A DNA stretch of 32,434 nucleotides, from positions 47,287-79,720 of the forward strand of contig BLXT01008519.1 in NCBI GenBank assembly GCA_019648995.1, read 5' to 3'. The position numbers were made by a program, and so were the translations under genes. The DNA comes from Plakobranchus ocellatus. Taxonomy: Eukaryota; Mollusca; Gastropoda; Plakobranchidae. Positions 11,989 through 21,549 of the stretch are shown piece by piece; position 1 is the first letter of the stretch; every line of letters starts with the position of its first letter. Below the pieces are notes generated by a model. It searched no databases, was not told the DNA's origin, and saw only the letters and a list, made by a program, of their open reading frames with translations.

Positions 11989-13812
11989 CTGACTTCATGC
12001 AGGAGGACAGTGCCAGTTCTTGGTTGACTGGATAGATTTGAATCTGTGTCTTTAAGTTCGAAGTGTGGGGACAATCTGCAGGCCACACTCACGCTGTGCA
12101 CACACAACAACGGTGCATTCCAACCAATCCCCATGAGAAAGGGTAGCATTGGGAGCACAATTTTACTATTATGGTACCACTTTTCCCCCAGGGTTTACAG
12201 CAATATAAATCTCCTTGGTTTAACACTTTCATATATACCAAACATGATAAATTATACCCCCACACTTAAAATTAGAAGGCTTGAATTATAGATAGACTAT
12301 GAAATTGAGACGTGTCAAATCTTTTAATTACCACTTACTGTTGTAAGATGATACTATGACATTGAAAAGTGTCATGATTATTAGTTACTACTCACTGTTG
12401 CTGTTGACATTGAGAAGTGTCTTGATTATTATCTACACTGAGTGTTGCTGTTTATGTTGAGAAGTGTCATGATTTTCAATTACTACTCACTGTTGCTATA
12501 AGATAACACATTTAGATTGAGGGCGACTTTTTAAACCTGAGGTTGTGATGCCTCTTGCATAAATTGTTATCCGGTGCAGAATTGCACTGTGTTATTACAG
12601 CAATCATTACATAAAAAAGATTTTGAACCTTTTTATTTACTCATGATTTTATGCAGCATAAAGACTGAAACTCTGCTGCAACACTAACATTCACCACAAG
12701 GCTTAACTATACGCTACAGAGATTCAGACATCAGCATTAGTGATTTCCCCCTTCACCTGCAAACCCCAAACATAAATGCATTCAATTTTTTTCATTACTT
12801 ATTTAAATTATAACAACCCATTCTGAAAGGTATTCCTGACGAGAAATTTTCTTTAAAAATTCTAACAGAAGAAAATTTGAACAGATTTTGTCTTCATATT
12901 CAGAAATTCAGAACTCATGATTCTTGACTTACACTCTTCAGAAAAACTACAAAGGAAAAGAATTGTTAAGTTCCCTCGTATCCTTTTCCTTTCAGATCTA
13001 GTGACTTTGCAACACAAAAGCTATTCAACATAAACAGTATCTATGACATTGACAAAGCATGACAGCAAAAGCCAAGGCCAGAGATCAATAGCTTTCAAAA
13101 AATGTTTCTCAAAAACAAAATGCACAAACTGAAAAGAAAATTTTGATTCAAGGCAAAATGTACAATTAAAATACATAATAAAAGCATAAATATACATTAA
13201 GCGGATTTTATTAATTTTAGAAATCTTTTGAGGCCTACCATCTGGTACTTTTTATGAAAGCATGTGGGAGAAAAATCGATTCAAAATTTGTATTCTAAAT
13301 GCTGTCAAAAAGTTTTTTTTTTTTTATGTTATTTTCAAAATGAATACGTTGTGCTTAAAGGAACAAAAAAAAAAAAAGTTCAATAAAAAAATTTAAAAGC
13401 ATAAAGATCCTAATGACAAAAAAAAAAAAAAAAAAACCACCTTATGTCCCTTAGATAAAAAATGTCTCTGTACCAATCACACAAACTTCGTCCTCTATAA
13501 CTCATGTATAAACATTCTCGGGTTACAAATTAGGGTGTGTGTGGAAAGAGGGGAAGCAACAAAATAGCTCGTAAGCACATTCAGATGTAGGTAGCCATGA
13601 CATGTTCATAATAAAAAACAACATTTCTTTAGCTAGAGTAGCTTCAGGGATCCATTTGGAATGTTGCCAATGGCACTTCAGTTGGAAGGAGTACCTACAC
13701 AATTTACCACAGGGAAAACACTTCAATAAATCACACACATTCAAAATTATAATTTTTTTTTCAATGACTTTTTAAACTTTAGCCATGTTACAAAAGACAA
13801 AAAAATACTTAC
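11989..13812 (-). other. intron between the 12.0 and 13.8 kb exons
   Basis: It contains the 48-bp tandem repeat at 12304-12510 and several A/T homopolymers near 13310-13440. No additional exon with compatible phase was found. Confidence 0.75.
12304..12510. repeat. four-copy degenerate tandem repeat, period about 48 bp
   Basis: Copies begin at 12304, 12361, 12409 and about 12456, giving spacings of 57, 48 and 47-48. Each has an attgagaagtgtcatgatt-like head and a ttactactcactgttgct-like tail. The first copy carries a short insertion. Confidence 0.85.
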
Positions 13813-13867
13813 TTGGAGAGCACCTGGTCAAGATCATGATCTGGAGTGACTTCCTCCTCCTCCTCAC
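13813..13867 (-). CDS. scrib: scribble tail exon, acidic EEEEE segment
   Basis: A 55-nt exon lies between gtcttatgttgcag and TCCAA|gtaagta, both good sites. It enters at phase 1 and leaves at phase 2, encoding (G)EEEEEVTPDHDLDQVLS plus two bases. Human Scribble has an acidic GEEEQEDEQ stretch and then, nearer the conserved MKSLE block, ALSPAELRALEAEKR. Here VLS-N joins LREKEAERR in the next exon, so this short exon seems to cover both parts in compressed form. The phase fit to the firm exons on both sides is exact. Confidence 0.86.
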
Positions 13868-14610
13868 CTGCAACATAAGACAAGATTTGAGCTTGAGACA
13901 TCCCGCCCACCTTTTTGGCTGCAAACATCACAGAGCAGGCGAAAAACGAACACCACCACCATCACAATGTTTGAACACCACAAATGTCCAGAGCAGGCAC
14001 CAGCAAATAGGAAAGTGGTGTTCAAATTTTCAGATTTTTTTTTTATCCCCACATTCAAAATTAATTTTTCATTCCATTGCAGGTAATTTCACAGCAAATC
14101 AATCGATTTCAGGTAAAAGATGGTTTTGAGTGGACCGAAAAAATAGGGAGAAATTCGTCATGTTGAAGTTGTGTTTCCATGTCAGTGCGTTGAGATTTAA
14201 ATCCATGGCAGCAAAGATGAAAGAAAGGAAGAAAAAGAATGTTAGGACAATGCAGATTCAGAATCTTCCATATTAGAGATTTTTTGGGTTTTTTTTTTTT
14301 TAAGTAAATTTGTGATTCTACAATGTTAGAAATAGTTGTTTACATGTATATCTAATTATACACTTGTAACTGCAATTTGAAGCTGAGCCATGCCTATAAG
14401 TCCTGTAAATTTATAAAACAATGTAACGACTACATATAACTAATGCTACATCAGTCTTGCTGCTATAAGATTCATATCTCAGTAAAAAAAAATGTACTTT
14501 GCCTTCTATTTTTTCCATGTGTGGCAAGTTTTGTAATGTATGCTTTTCGACGAACCATTTTTATATAGAATAAAGGAAATTAAAATTACTTAATAACTAA
14601 AAAATGGTAC

Positions 14611-14656
14611 CTTGATGAATCCCAGTTATTTTATTCAAAAGTAAAGACTTGAAATT
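14611..14656 (-). CDS. scrib: weak candidate 46-nt exon that would restore phase after the microexon
   Basis: The stretch between ttttttggatcag and CAAG|gtacca is open and runs from phase 0 to phase 1, exactly what is needed to link the 15.5 kb microexon to the 13.8 kb exon. It would encode NFKSLLLNKITGIHQ. The peptide does not resemble the charged segment expected here, and the donor is ordinary, so this may be chance. It is listed only because the phase arithmetic closes (20 + 46 = 66). Confidence 0.18.
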
Positions 14657-15511
14657 CTGATCCAAAAAACATGATCTGTGGCTTTCATGTAATGGGAGTA
14701 ACATTATTGTTTCCAGCGAAAAATCTACCGATTCTCATGTGGTGGTTCAATTAAGTGCAAAGCTCAACTAAACAGATTTCCCAACTTGCCTGTCAGAAAC
14801 ACGAAGACTACAGACATGCAAAACACCAAAATATGATATGAGAAGGTGTCTTGAGAAAATCTGTCGCCAGGTGCAGAAGCTAAGGCCTAAATAGGGAGTG
14901 AAGCTCAGTCAGGGTCAAAATTGAGATGAGGTCAGTTCACCTTCCACATCTATTTTTACACTTTTTCTGAAGGTTTTAAGTTTTTACTAAAGATAGCAAA
15001 TAATCTATAGTATACTTGGCAAATTTTTACAAAAATATGCCATCTTATGATTTTTACATGGAACAACTTTCCCCTCTTTGAATCTTTACTTATTAATTCC
15101 CGCCCTGTCACTCCATATATTAATGGAAATAGAAATTTTACAGCTTTCCATTCAGGGCTAGTGTACAAAGATTTACAGAAACTGCACATCCTAGTATCTC
15201 AATTTGAAAAAAAAACCAAAAAAAACAAATCTACCACTTCAAAGGCCTCTGAGACAGCAGTTTTGCTCCTCAAGTCAAGACAATAAATCAACTAACTCAT
15301 TTTACTCGTTTTCACTAATGTTTGATCTCATAATTGAAGTTACTTAACAAAAATCAGAAATTGCAAGCAACTTTAAATTAATTTTAAGAGTGACAATGGT
15401 TGTTGATGATAATTAACGGAAAAAAAATATATAATTTTTTCCCCCAATGGTGGACGGGGTGAGGTCATAAGACACCTGAATGTTTTGGAGCTAAGGTTAT
15501 CTAGCCCTTAC

Positions 15512-15531
15512 CTCTGACCTTTCTGCTTTCT
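15512..15531 (-). CDS. scrib: candidate 20-nt microexon of scribble
   Basis: Twenty bases lie between a good acceptor (cttttctctag) and a strong donor (CAGAG|gtaagg). With the G left by the 17.6 kb exon they read E-KAERSE, giving MRQEEEKAERSE. This resembles the charged EEEARKLQQKRAQ segment of human Scribble at the same place. The difficulty is phase: it enters at phase 1 and leaves at phase 0, while the next firm exon (13.8 kb) needs phase 1. Use of this microexon therefore requires another exon of length 3n+1 between them, or it is a chance pairing of splice-like sites. Confidence 0.4.
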
Positions 15532-17560
15532 CTAGAGAAAAGTTTTTTTGTTTTTTTTCTTTAGCATTATCAAGAGAGATTACAAGTTTAATATAAATCT
15601 AAATGTAATTATTGAGGCATGCGTTACTATTGTCTCTATCTTGATGATGGATCTAAATCATGATTGAACTCTGTGTTATACAAACATCTTTTCCTTCATC
15701 AAAGTATGTCTTTTTGGCTAAATATGTTGACATGCAATACTATGAAAACAATAACAAAAAACACTTTCGATTCTTGACATGTGTGTGCTTTGTGCCTTTA
15801 AAGGGTCACAGAAATAAGAAATAAGCTATCCTTAAAAAAAAAAAAAGAAAAAAGGCAGAAATAAGATATCCTTTAAAAAAAAATCGGGAACATTTCAGCT
15901 ACAACACAAAGCAACTATCTCATAAAGTAAACTTTTTTTCAACTGCCTCACAATTATATCAACTTTACATGAAGGCGCAACTCTGAGACAAAAAATAAAT
16001 AAAATTAAAAATATAATACAACCATAACAATTTGTAAATAAAAAGCCCACTAATTTTGATAAAAGCACAGAAATTAAGCAGCTTTTTTTTTTGTTTTGTT
16101 TTTGGGGGGGGGCTGCTTCCTTCATTATGTCGTTATGTCATTCAGAAAATGATAACAAAACAAACAAACAAATTTATTTATTTTGATTCTCTGGCTACAA
16201 GCATAAACTATAAAATATATTATAAAACATCAAAGTAGGCTAGGACAATGAAAACAAAAATAGGCTAAAACTGTAAACTCAAAAACAGTGAGTAGCACTT
16301 AAACAATAATAATTATGTATAGACTGCTTAATCTGAACTTGAGTAAAGGGAGGTTCAAGAAGTCATGCTGTTGGTTCCTCTTTCCATCCAAACAAATATC
16401 TTACCTAAAATTTTTTAGAAAGAAAAATTAGGTGAGTATCCACTGCTCTTAATTTTTTATGTATTGGTTATTGACTTTCCTTCAAAAATCTTATACAAGG
16501 CTGAATCCTAGAAAAAAAATTTTGATTAAAAAAAAAAAAATTATCTAGCACATCTTGTTTACAGTTACCCTGTCAACATGCAAGAAAGAGTGCAAGTTTT
16601 TACACTAAGTTTGAAGTTGTCTTGCCCCCCCCCCTTTTACTAAAGCTATGGATTTAGGACCCTCAGATTATTATATTATAATACAACAATGGTGATTATT
16701 AGTTTCTTTTGCAGCCCATCCCATATTCCCACCATCATTTTTGTTTTCAACATGATATAAATCTATCAACATTGAATTAAGGCCATTTTTTAATTGAATG
16801 CTTTCTTTGAATCAGAAATGTGAGGCAAACCATAGCAAACCAGTGTCAAGTTGCCAGGAAAACTTTGCATCCAGAGCTTTTATTTATTTATTTATGTTTT
16901 TTACTTCAAAAAAGGTAATAAAAGCACATTCTTCAAAGTGGCATATCCTTTGACAGAAATGGGATTGGATAAAATTTTATTTCTCTATTAATTACACATT
17001 AATATGCTGGTTACTCAAAATGTCCTAAATCCAATTTATCGCTGATTGTGTGGTTAACCCACATACATTTAGGAGAAAAAAAAAGCCTTGTGTTTCTTTT
17101 AAAGAATAAAGTAGGCATTCTCTCGAAATATTTTTAAAAAGAACATAGATCAAAGAACTCCATTCGCCAAAGTTAAATAAATCAGTTAAAAAAAAAATAC
17201 ACACACACAAAGATGTAAAAGAGAAAATACTCTTGCAGGAAGAGTAGAAGCAACCTACAAGCACAAAGCTACATATATATATATAAAATCTTTCACAAAA
17301 CACAGGCAGATCCATGGAAAAATATTTCTTCTCACTTGAGTAAAGATCTAACCTTTCAAAATCAATTGAAAGAGTACCAAACTCAAGAGTTTGATTATTC
17401 AATACATGAGTGACCATTTTTTGAAAAGGCTCAATACTTTCCAAAGGTGATAAAACCATATGTTCTAGTGAGAAAAATAATTTTCTTTATTGAGTTCACA
17501 TGCATAAGCAACAAATCTTTTTTTTTTTAAATGAATAACTCATATATTATGAGAATATAC

Positions 17561-17617
17561 CTTCCTCCTGCCTCATCGTAGCAATTTCATGCTCAGATAA
17601 ATACCTGAACTGCTTAG
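17561..17617 (-). CDS. scrib: scribble conserved tail exon, continuation of the SFREK block
   Basis: This 57-nt exon (acceptor ttctag, donor GAGGAAG|gtatatt) completes the split codon as Ala and encodes KQFRYLSEHEIATMRQEE plus one base. In human Scribble the same position reads KRVSLVGADDLRKMQEEE after the SFRERQKYFE block, so spacing, charge and the M-(R/Q)-(Q/E)-E-E ending all agree. It should begin the charged, probably helical segment that follows. It leaves one base (G) for the next exon. That fits the 55-nt exon at 13.8 kb directly (giving Gly-Glu-Glu) or the 20-nt candidate at 15.5 kb (giving Glu-Lys-Ala). Confidence 0.92.
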
Positions 17618-18190
17618 CTAGAATAAAAGAGGAAGACATGAAAGAGGGCTAAAAAATTATTTTCAACACACAGTGAACACATTTACCAAGAGCATTTAAA
17701 CCTAAGTATTGGGCTCTACCAAAACACACACAAAAAACCCCCATGATAATTTCTACTGTGCCTAGGATTTCAGTTTCAAACTATTCCCCAGTACAAATAT
17801 ACTTCAGAACTACTTTTTTTTAGTATAGAACTGCGATATAATCTGAGCACTGTAACCTCCAAGGTGAAAACGAATGGAACTACAATTTGCTACGTGTACA
17901 TGCCATGTAAACTATATATATATATGTATTTTCCCCTTGTATGAAAAAAACCTCTCTCAGAATGTAAGCCCCAAATTCATGAAATAATGCTTTTTATTTA
18001 TTTCTGTTATAACATGCATGTGTGCGAGTATCTGGAAATGAGAGAGAGCATTTAAAAAAAAGGCAGGTGGTGTTGTGCAGAAAGTTCATTATAATGCAGT
18101 TTTAAGTAATAAAATTCCTTAACAATTCTTTGAAAACTAAACACACTCACATTCCTGTTGCCTGAACATTACCTATCAAACCTTATTTGA

Positions 18191-18241
<51 letters not shown>

Positions 18242-18244
18242 TAC
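17618..18244 (-). other. intron between the 17.6 and 18.3 kb exons
   Basis: It starts with gtaagttc followed by a very long T run on the transcribed strand. A short TA tract lies near 17912-17926. Nothing else is recognised. Confidence 0.85.
18194..18236 (-). promoter_or_regulatory. 43-base U tract just inside the intron, downstream of the 5' splice site
   Basis: On the coding strand the donor gtaagttc is followed at once by 43 T, covering intron positions +9 to +51. U-rich sequence directly after a 5' splice site is the known binding context of TIA-1/TIAR, which helps recruit U1 snRNP. The function here is inferred; homopolymer length may vary or be misassembled. Confidence 0.4.
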
Positions 18245-18341
18245 CTGGAGCTTTTGGTTCTGATGAATCTTTTATCTCTTTTTCAAAGTACTTTTGTTTT
18301 TCTCGGAAACTCATTTTCTCTATGTCTGGGTTTGCAGTTGC
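18245..18341 (-). CDS. scrib: scribble conserved tail exon, SFREKQKYFE block
   Basis: This 97-nt exon encodes ATANPDIEKMSFREKQKYFE then KEIKDSSEPKAP plus one base of the next codon. The segment SFREKQKYFEKEIK matches the human Scribble tail SFRERQKYFELEV, one of the most conserved pieces outside the LRR and PDZ domains, and it is the main anchor for naming this gene. The acceptor is gactttcacag (phase 0) and the donor is CCAG|gtaagttc, a near-perfect 5' splice site. A run of 43 T on the coding strand begins eight bases into the following intron. The long open frame that continues upstream of the acceptor is intronic. Confidence 0.94.
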
Positions 18342-20649
18342 CTGTGAAAGTCGAAGAGGACAGATTAAAAAAAGAATGAAAGAATGAGGCAAAAGCAACA
18401 TTGCTGGATTCTTTTCCTGTGTTTGAGAAGTTGAATGTATGATTATATCATTCCCTTCCGCAGTAAAAAAATTATTTTGAGATTTTAAGAGCAAAAATGA
18501 GTCTTTGAGTGTGAATGAAGTATGGAGAATAATTATGAGGTAAATACGGAAGGGGGAGGGAGGAGGGAAGGGGAAGACAAATGACATTGTGGTTTTAAAG
18601 AACAGTGGAGGCACAGGAAAAGTAAGAGTGAAAGAGACCCTTATGTGAGTGGAGGAATCTTTGCAGTAGACAAAATTTAGTAAAGAAAGACAGACAGACG
18701 TACATATTAAAAAGATAGAAAGAAAGAGAAATCCACAAAACAAACAGCTGTTGAGGGAGAATAGGTTAGCAAAAGTAAGTCTTCGAAAGTTGAGTTTCTT
18801 TGTTTAAAAAAAAAAAAAAAAGAAAGGAGGGCCCCTTGCTTAAAATGCTCACTGGACTACTGAATACACATTCAAAATCATCACATCATATAATTTTCCC
18901 TTTTGTCAGTGACCACTACAATGCTATTTAGTGACAAAAAAATATTTTTTGGACAATATCACAAACATCAGTCATATAGAAGTGGACCAATGTAAAGTAC
19001 AAACCAAGATGTTCAAAGAATAGACCGACTTCATTTATTTTCATTTCCAAGACAATTTTTATCATGTTTCTACTTCCTAGATAATATTTAATAATAAATT
19101 ACAATTATGGCAAACTTGAATTTTTAAGTTTATTTTTTTTTTATATTTACACTTATGAAATGGCACAGGAAAGAGTAAGAGAAAAGAAAAGAAAAAAAAA
19201 ATAGAAGTTAAACCACACTGTCATGATAACTATAGATATTTTTCTAAATACCCGTATTTTTCTAACAACAAGACAACTTCTAGCTTATTCAATGCTAGAA
19301 TTTAACCTGCTTTCATTAACAATTGTAGCAAATCCTGCACAAACCAAAAGAATCTAGATTCTGATTTAATCTAAGCCTAGATCTAGATTCACTGGCCTTG
19401 AAGAAACACAGCATAACCATATTAAAGATCTGGGCTGAGAAAACAATGAATACAATATCTGTGTCAGGAGAGAGAGTAGAAAAGATTAGGAAAAAAAAAA
19501 ACTGCCCGCTGCAGTAAAGTTAACTCTATTATGTAGTTACAGAGTTATAAATATTGAGACTTTAGACTGAAGTGCTTCTCTAGGTGGTAGACAGATTTAT
19601 GTTTAACCCACTTTCAGAGGTCGCTGAAACAAAGATGCAGATAAGATAACTGGCACAATCATTTTTTTATATTTTTTTTTTAACTTGAAAAGCTTAGTCA
19701 ACCAAAGTTATAGCAATTCAACACTAATTATGTTCTACTTAGCTTAGTTTTAGCATAAGGAACAAGCCTCGACAATTAAAAAAGAAACTGTGAGAATGAG
19801 GCCGGTAGATCAATGATTAGATTAAATCTGGAAGAAGATTGAAATAAGAAAAGGCCTTTACAAAAAACCAGCTTGACTTGTTAAGAATAATAACTAAAAG
19901 TGAAGAGAAAGGCAACCTTCAAAACGAACAAACAAAAAAATTATAGAGAAAAAAATTTGACATGAATTTAATTCCCAATGTGCAGAAGTAAAACAAAGGA
20001 AAATATGTAATTTGTGTTTTTAAGATGAAGCCTCTGAATAAATTCCTTTCCAATGAGACAAAAGAGTCGTCAAGTAATACAGAAAACCATGTGTGCTTTT
20101 TTGCAAAATAATTTTTTACAAAGCATGCATCATTCTTTTCATTCGTGGTTTAAAAAAGGCCAAACCATTGCACAGAACATGCGATACATCCATAATCATA
20201 CACAACACAAAAATAATGACTGAAATAAAAATGAAAATCATTAAAAAGAATAGAAATGTACATTGAAAAATGAACACAGTTCATGCAAACTGAAATAAAG
20301 GGCAACTTCAGATTACGAGAAAAAATATGTAGATCTTGATTTACCAAAGATGGGTTACTTATTTATTTATTATAAAGGCAATCATAGTTCAAGTTCTGAG
20401 AGACAATGTCACCCTTTCTTCATGGTTACATTTTCTTCTTTGCCATATTGTTCTTCAAAATACTTTAAATTGGCACTCATAATACAAAAGTTTGATACCT
20501 TTAAAAATTAGCACCACAAAATAAATTTGAAACTTAGTTCAGCCTTCTCTAAAACTCTAGAGGTATCAGCTTACCACCCCCTCCAACTGTATAATACTGT
20601 GTAGTTTAACTNNNNNNNNNNNNNNNNNNNNNAAGCCTCTTTGCCATAC
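18342..20649 (-). other. intron between the 900-nt exon and the SFREK exon
   Basis: 2.3 kb of AT-rich sequence. It holds a G-rich run on the plus strand (18552-18573), giving a C-rich pyrimidine tract in the transcript, and the assembly gap. No further exon was found. Confidence 0.8.
20612..20632. other. assembly gap (21 N)
   Basis: A run of 21 N lies in the intron, starting 17 bases after the 900-nt exon. The true gap length is unknown. Confidence 0.99.
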
Positions 20650-21549
20650 CTTTCTGGGGATTCCTGAAGGCATCCTTGCTGATTTTCGAACATCCAACTG
20701 GTCTGTGGGTGATGTAGGTGACAAAGGTGATGTCTCTTCGTTAGACCCCGCCCCCTGTGAGTGAAGCACAGGCTTCGGTCCCATTGAGGGACGAGGGTTA
20801 AAAGTTACAGGCCTGGGCAGACTGGTGGGAGGATAGAAAGGGGCAGGTTTTGGGGCACCAGTGGCAGATTTGGATGGTGGAGAGAAGGGTACTGGGCGCG
20901 GCCCGCTTGTCTCACTAGGTGATTTAGAAGGCGGTGGCACAAAAGGAGCGGGGCGTGGGCCACTGCCCTCACTGGGCGACTTCATAGGGGGAGTGAAAGG
21001 AGCTGGTCGGGGGCTGAGAGAAGTAGGTCTGAACGTCACTGGCCTTGTGTTGATGCCGCTACTGCTAAATGGCTTTGGAGCCATAGTTTGGTGGGTGGAT
21101 TCATTTCCATCGAGAGGTTTCAGAGAGGGAGCTTCATTGGTCTTGCTATTACTTGCTGGCTTTTTGGGCGGCGTGAACTGCACAGGTTTTGGGATAAAAG
21201 TTGATGAAGGGCTTGGCTTGGGAGGAAGAGAAGAGAGGGCGGGCTTTGGCGGAAGAGTAGGGGCTGCATAGGGCCTGGGAGCCATGAAAGTGGTAACAGG
21301 CCGTGCGGCTCCTGCCTTGTTGGGGGAAGGCGAAGCGAAACTGACAGGAGCCACACCCGCCACAGGGGATACTGGGGGAGTTACAGAGGATATTGGAGAT
21401 TTTGGTCCAGGATCTCCGTACGGAGGTGACTTGGGGGCGGGATTTGGCCGAGTTACCAGTCGAGGGATGGCGCTAGGCTGCTGTGGCTGTGACGATGGTG
21501 TGGTCGCAGCTACTGGTGCTGCCTGAAGTGCTGTGTCAATGCTGGTGAG
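20650..21549 (-). CDS. scrib: scribble tail, large Pro-rich disordered exon with PRPAPF repeats
   Basis: A 900-nt exon (300 codons, phase 0-0) runs from acceptor tctgcatgcag to donor AGAAAG|gtatgg. It starts LTSIDTALQAAPVAA and ends SARMPSGIPRK. The centre is almost entirely Pro, Ser, Ala and Lys, with a degenerate repeat around the cores PRPAPFTPP, PRPAPFVPP, PRPVPFSPP, PKPAPFYPP and PRPVTFNPR. These are spaced about 18-22 residues apart and separated by KSPSE-like linkers. KSP and SPP sites suggest proline-directed phosphorylation, and the PxxP content suggests SH3 ligands. SAIP near the start and SGIP at the end match the SxIP pattern also seen in the previous large exon. The next exon in phase carries the conserved SFREKQKYFE block. 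A 21-N gap lies 17 bases into the downstream intron. Confidence 0.87.

Larger units (their letters stand above)
13868..17560 (-). other. intron region between the 13.8 and 17.6 kb exons
   Basis: Human Scribble has more residues here than the two flanking exons supply, so one or more small exons may be hidden. The two candidates found (15512-15531 and 14611-14656) are listed. A 144-codon minus-strand open frame at 17025-17459 is low-complexity and rich in Phe, Cys and Ser, and has no recognisable similarity. Confidence 0.6.

Noticed and set aside
12721..12765. Acceptor-like tttgcag followed by GTGAAGGGGG on the minus strand
   Set aside because: From the preceding exon (phase 2) it reads Lys then a stop, and no donor follows.
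13785..14129. 114-codon plus frame
   Set aside because: Antisense across the 13.8 kb scribble exon and its intron; no splice or start context and no similarity.
17025..17459. Minus-strand frame of 144 codons
   Set aside because: Rich in Phe, Cys, Ser and Ile from AT-rich DNA, no compatible splice sites noted at its ends and no recognisable similarity; probably chance inside a scribble intron.
18187..18387. 66-codon plus frame starting with a Lys run
   Set aside because: Translation of the A43 homopolymer and the antisense of a scribble exon.
18342..18743. Extension of the open frame upstream of the SFREK exon (186 codons in total)
   Set aside because: A consensus acceptor (gactttcacag) marks the exon start exactly before ATANPDIEK; the upstream part is Phe/Pro/Leu-rich intronic pyrimidine sequence.
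20861..21526. Plus-strand frames of 136 and 80 codons, Gly-rich
   Set aside because: They are antisense to the Pro-rich 900-nt exon; Gly runs are what the complement of Pro codons reads as.
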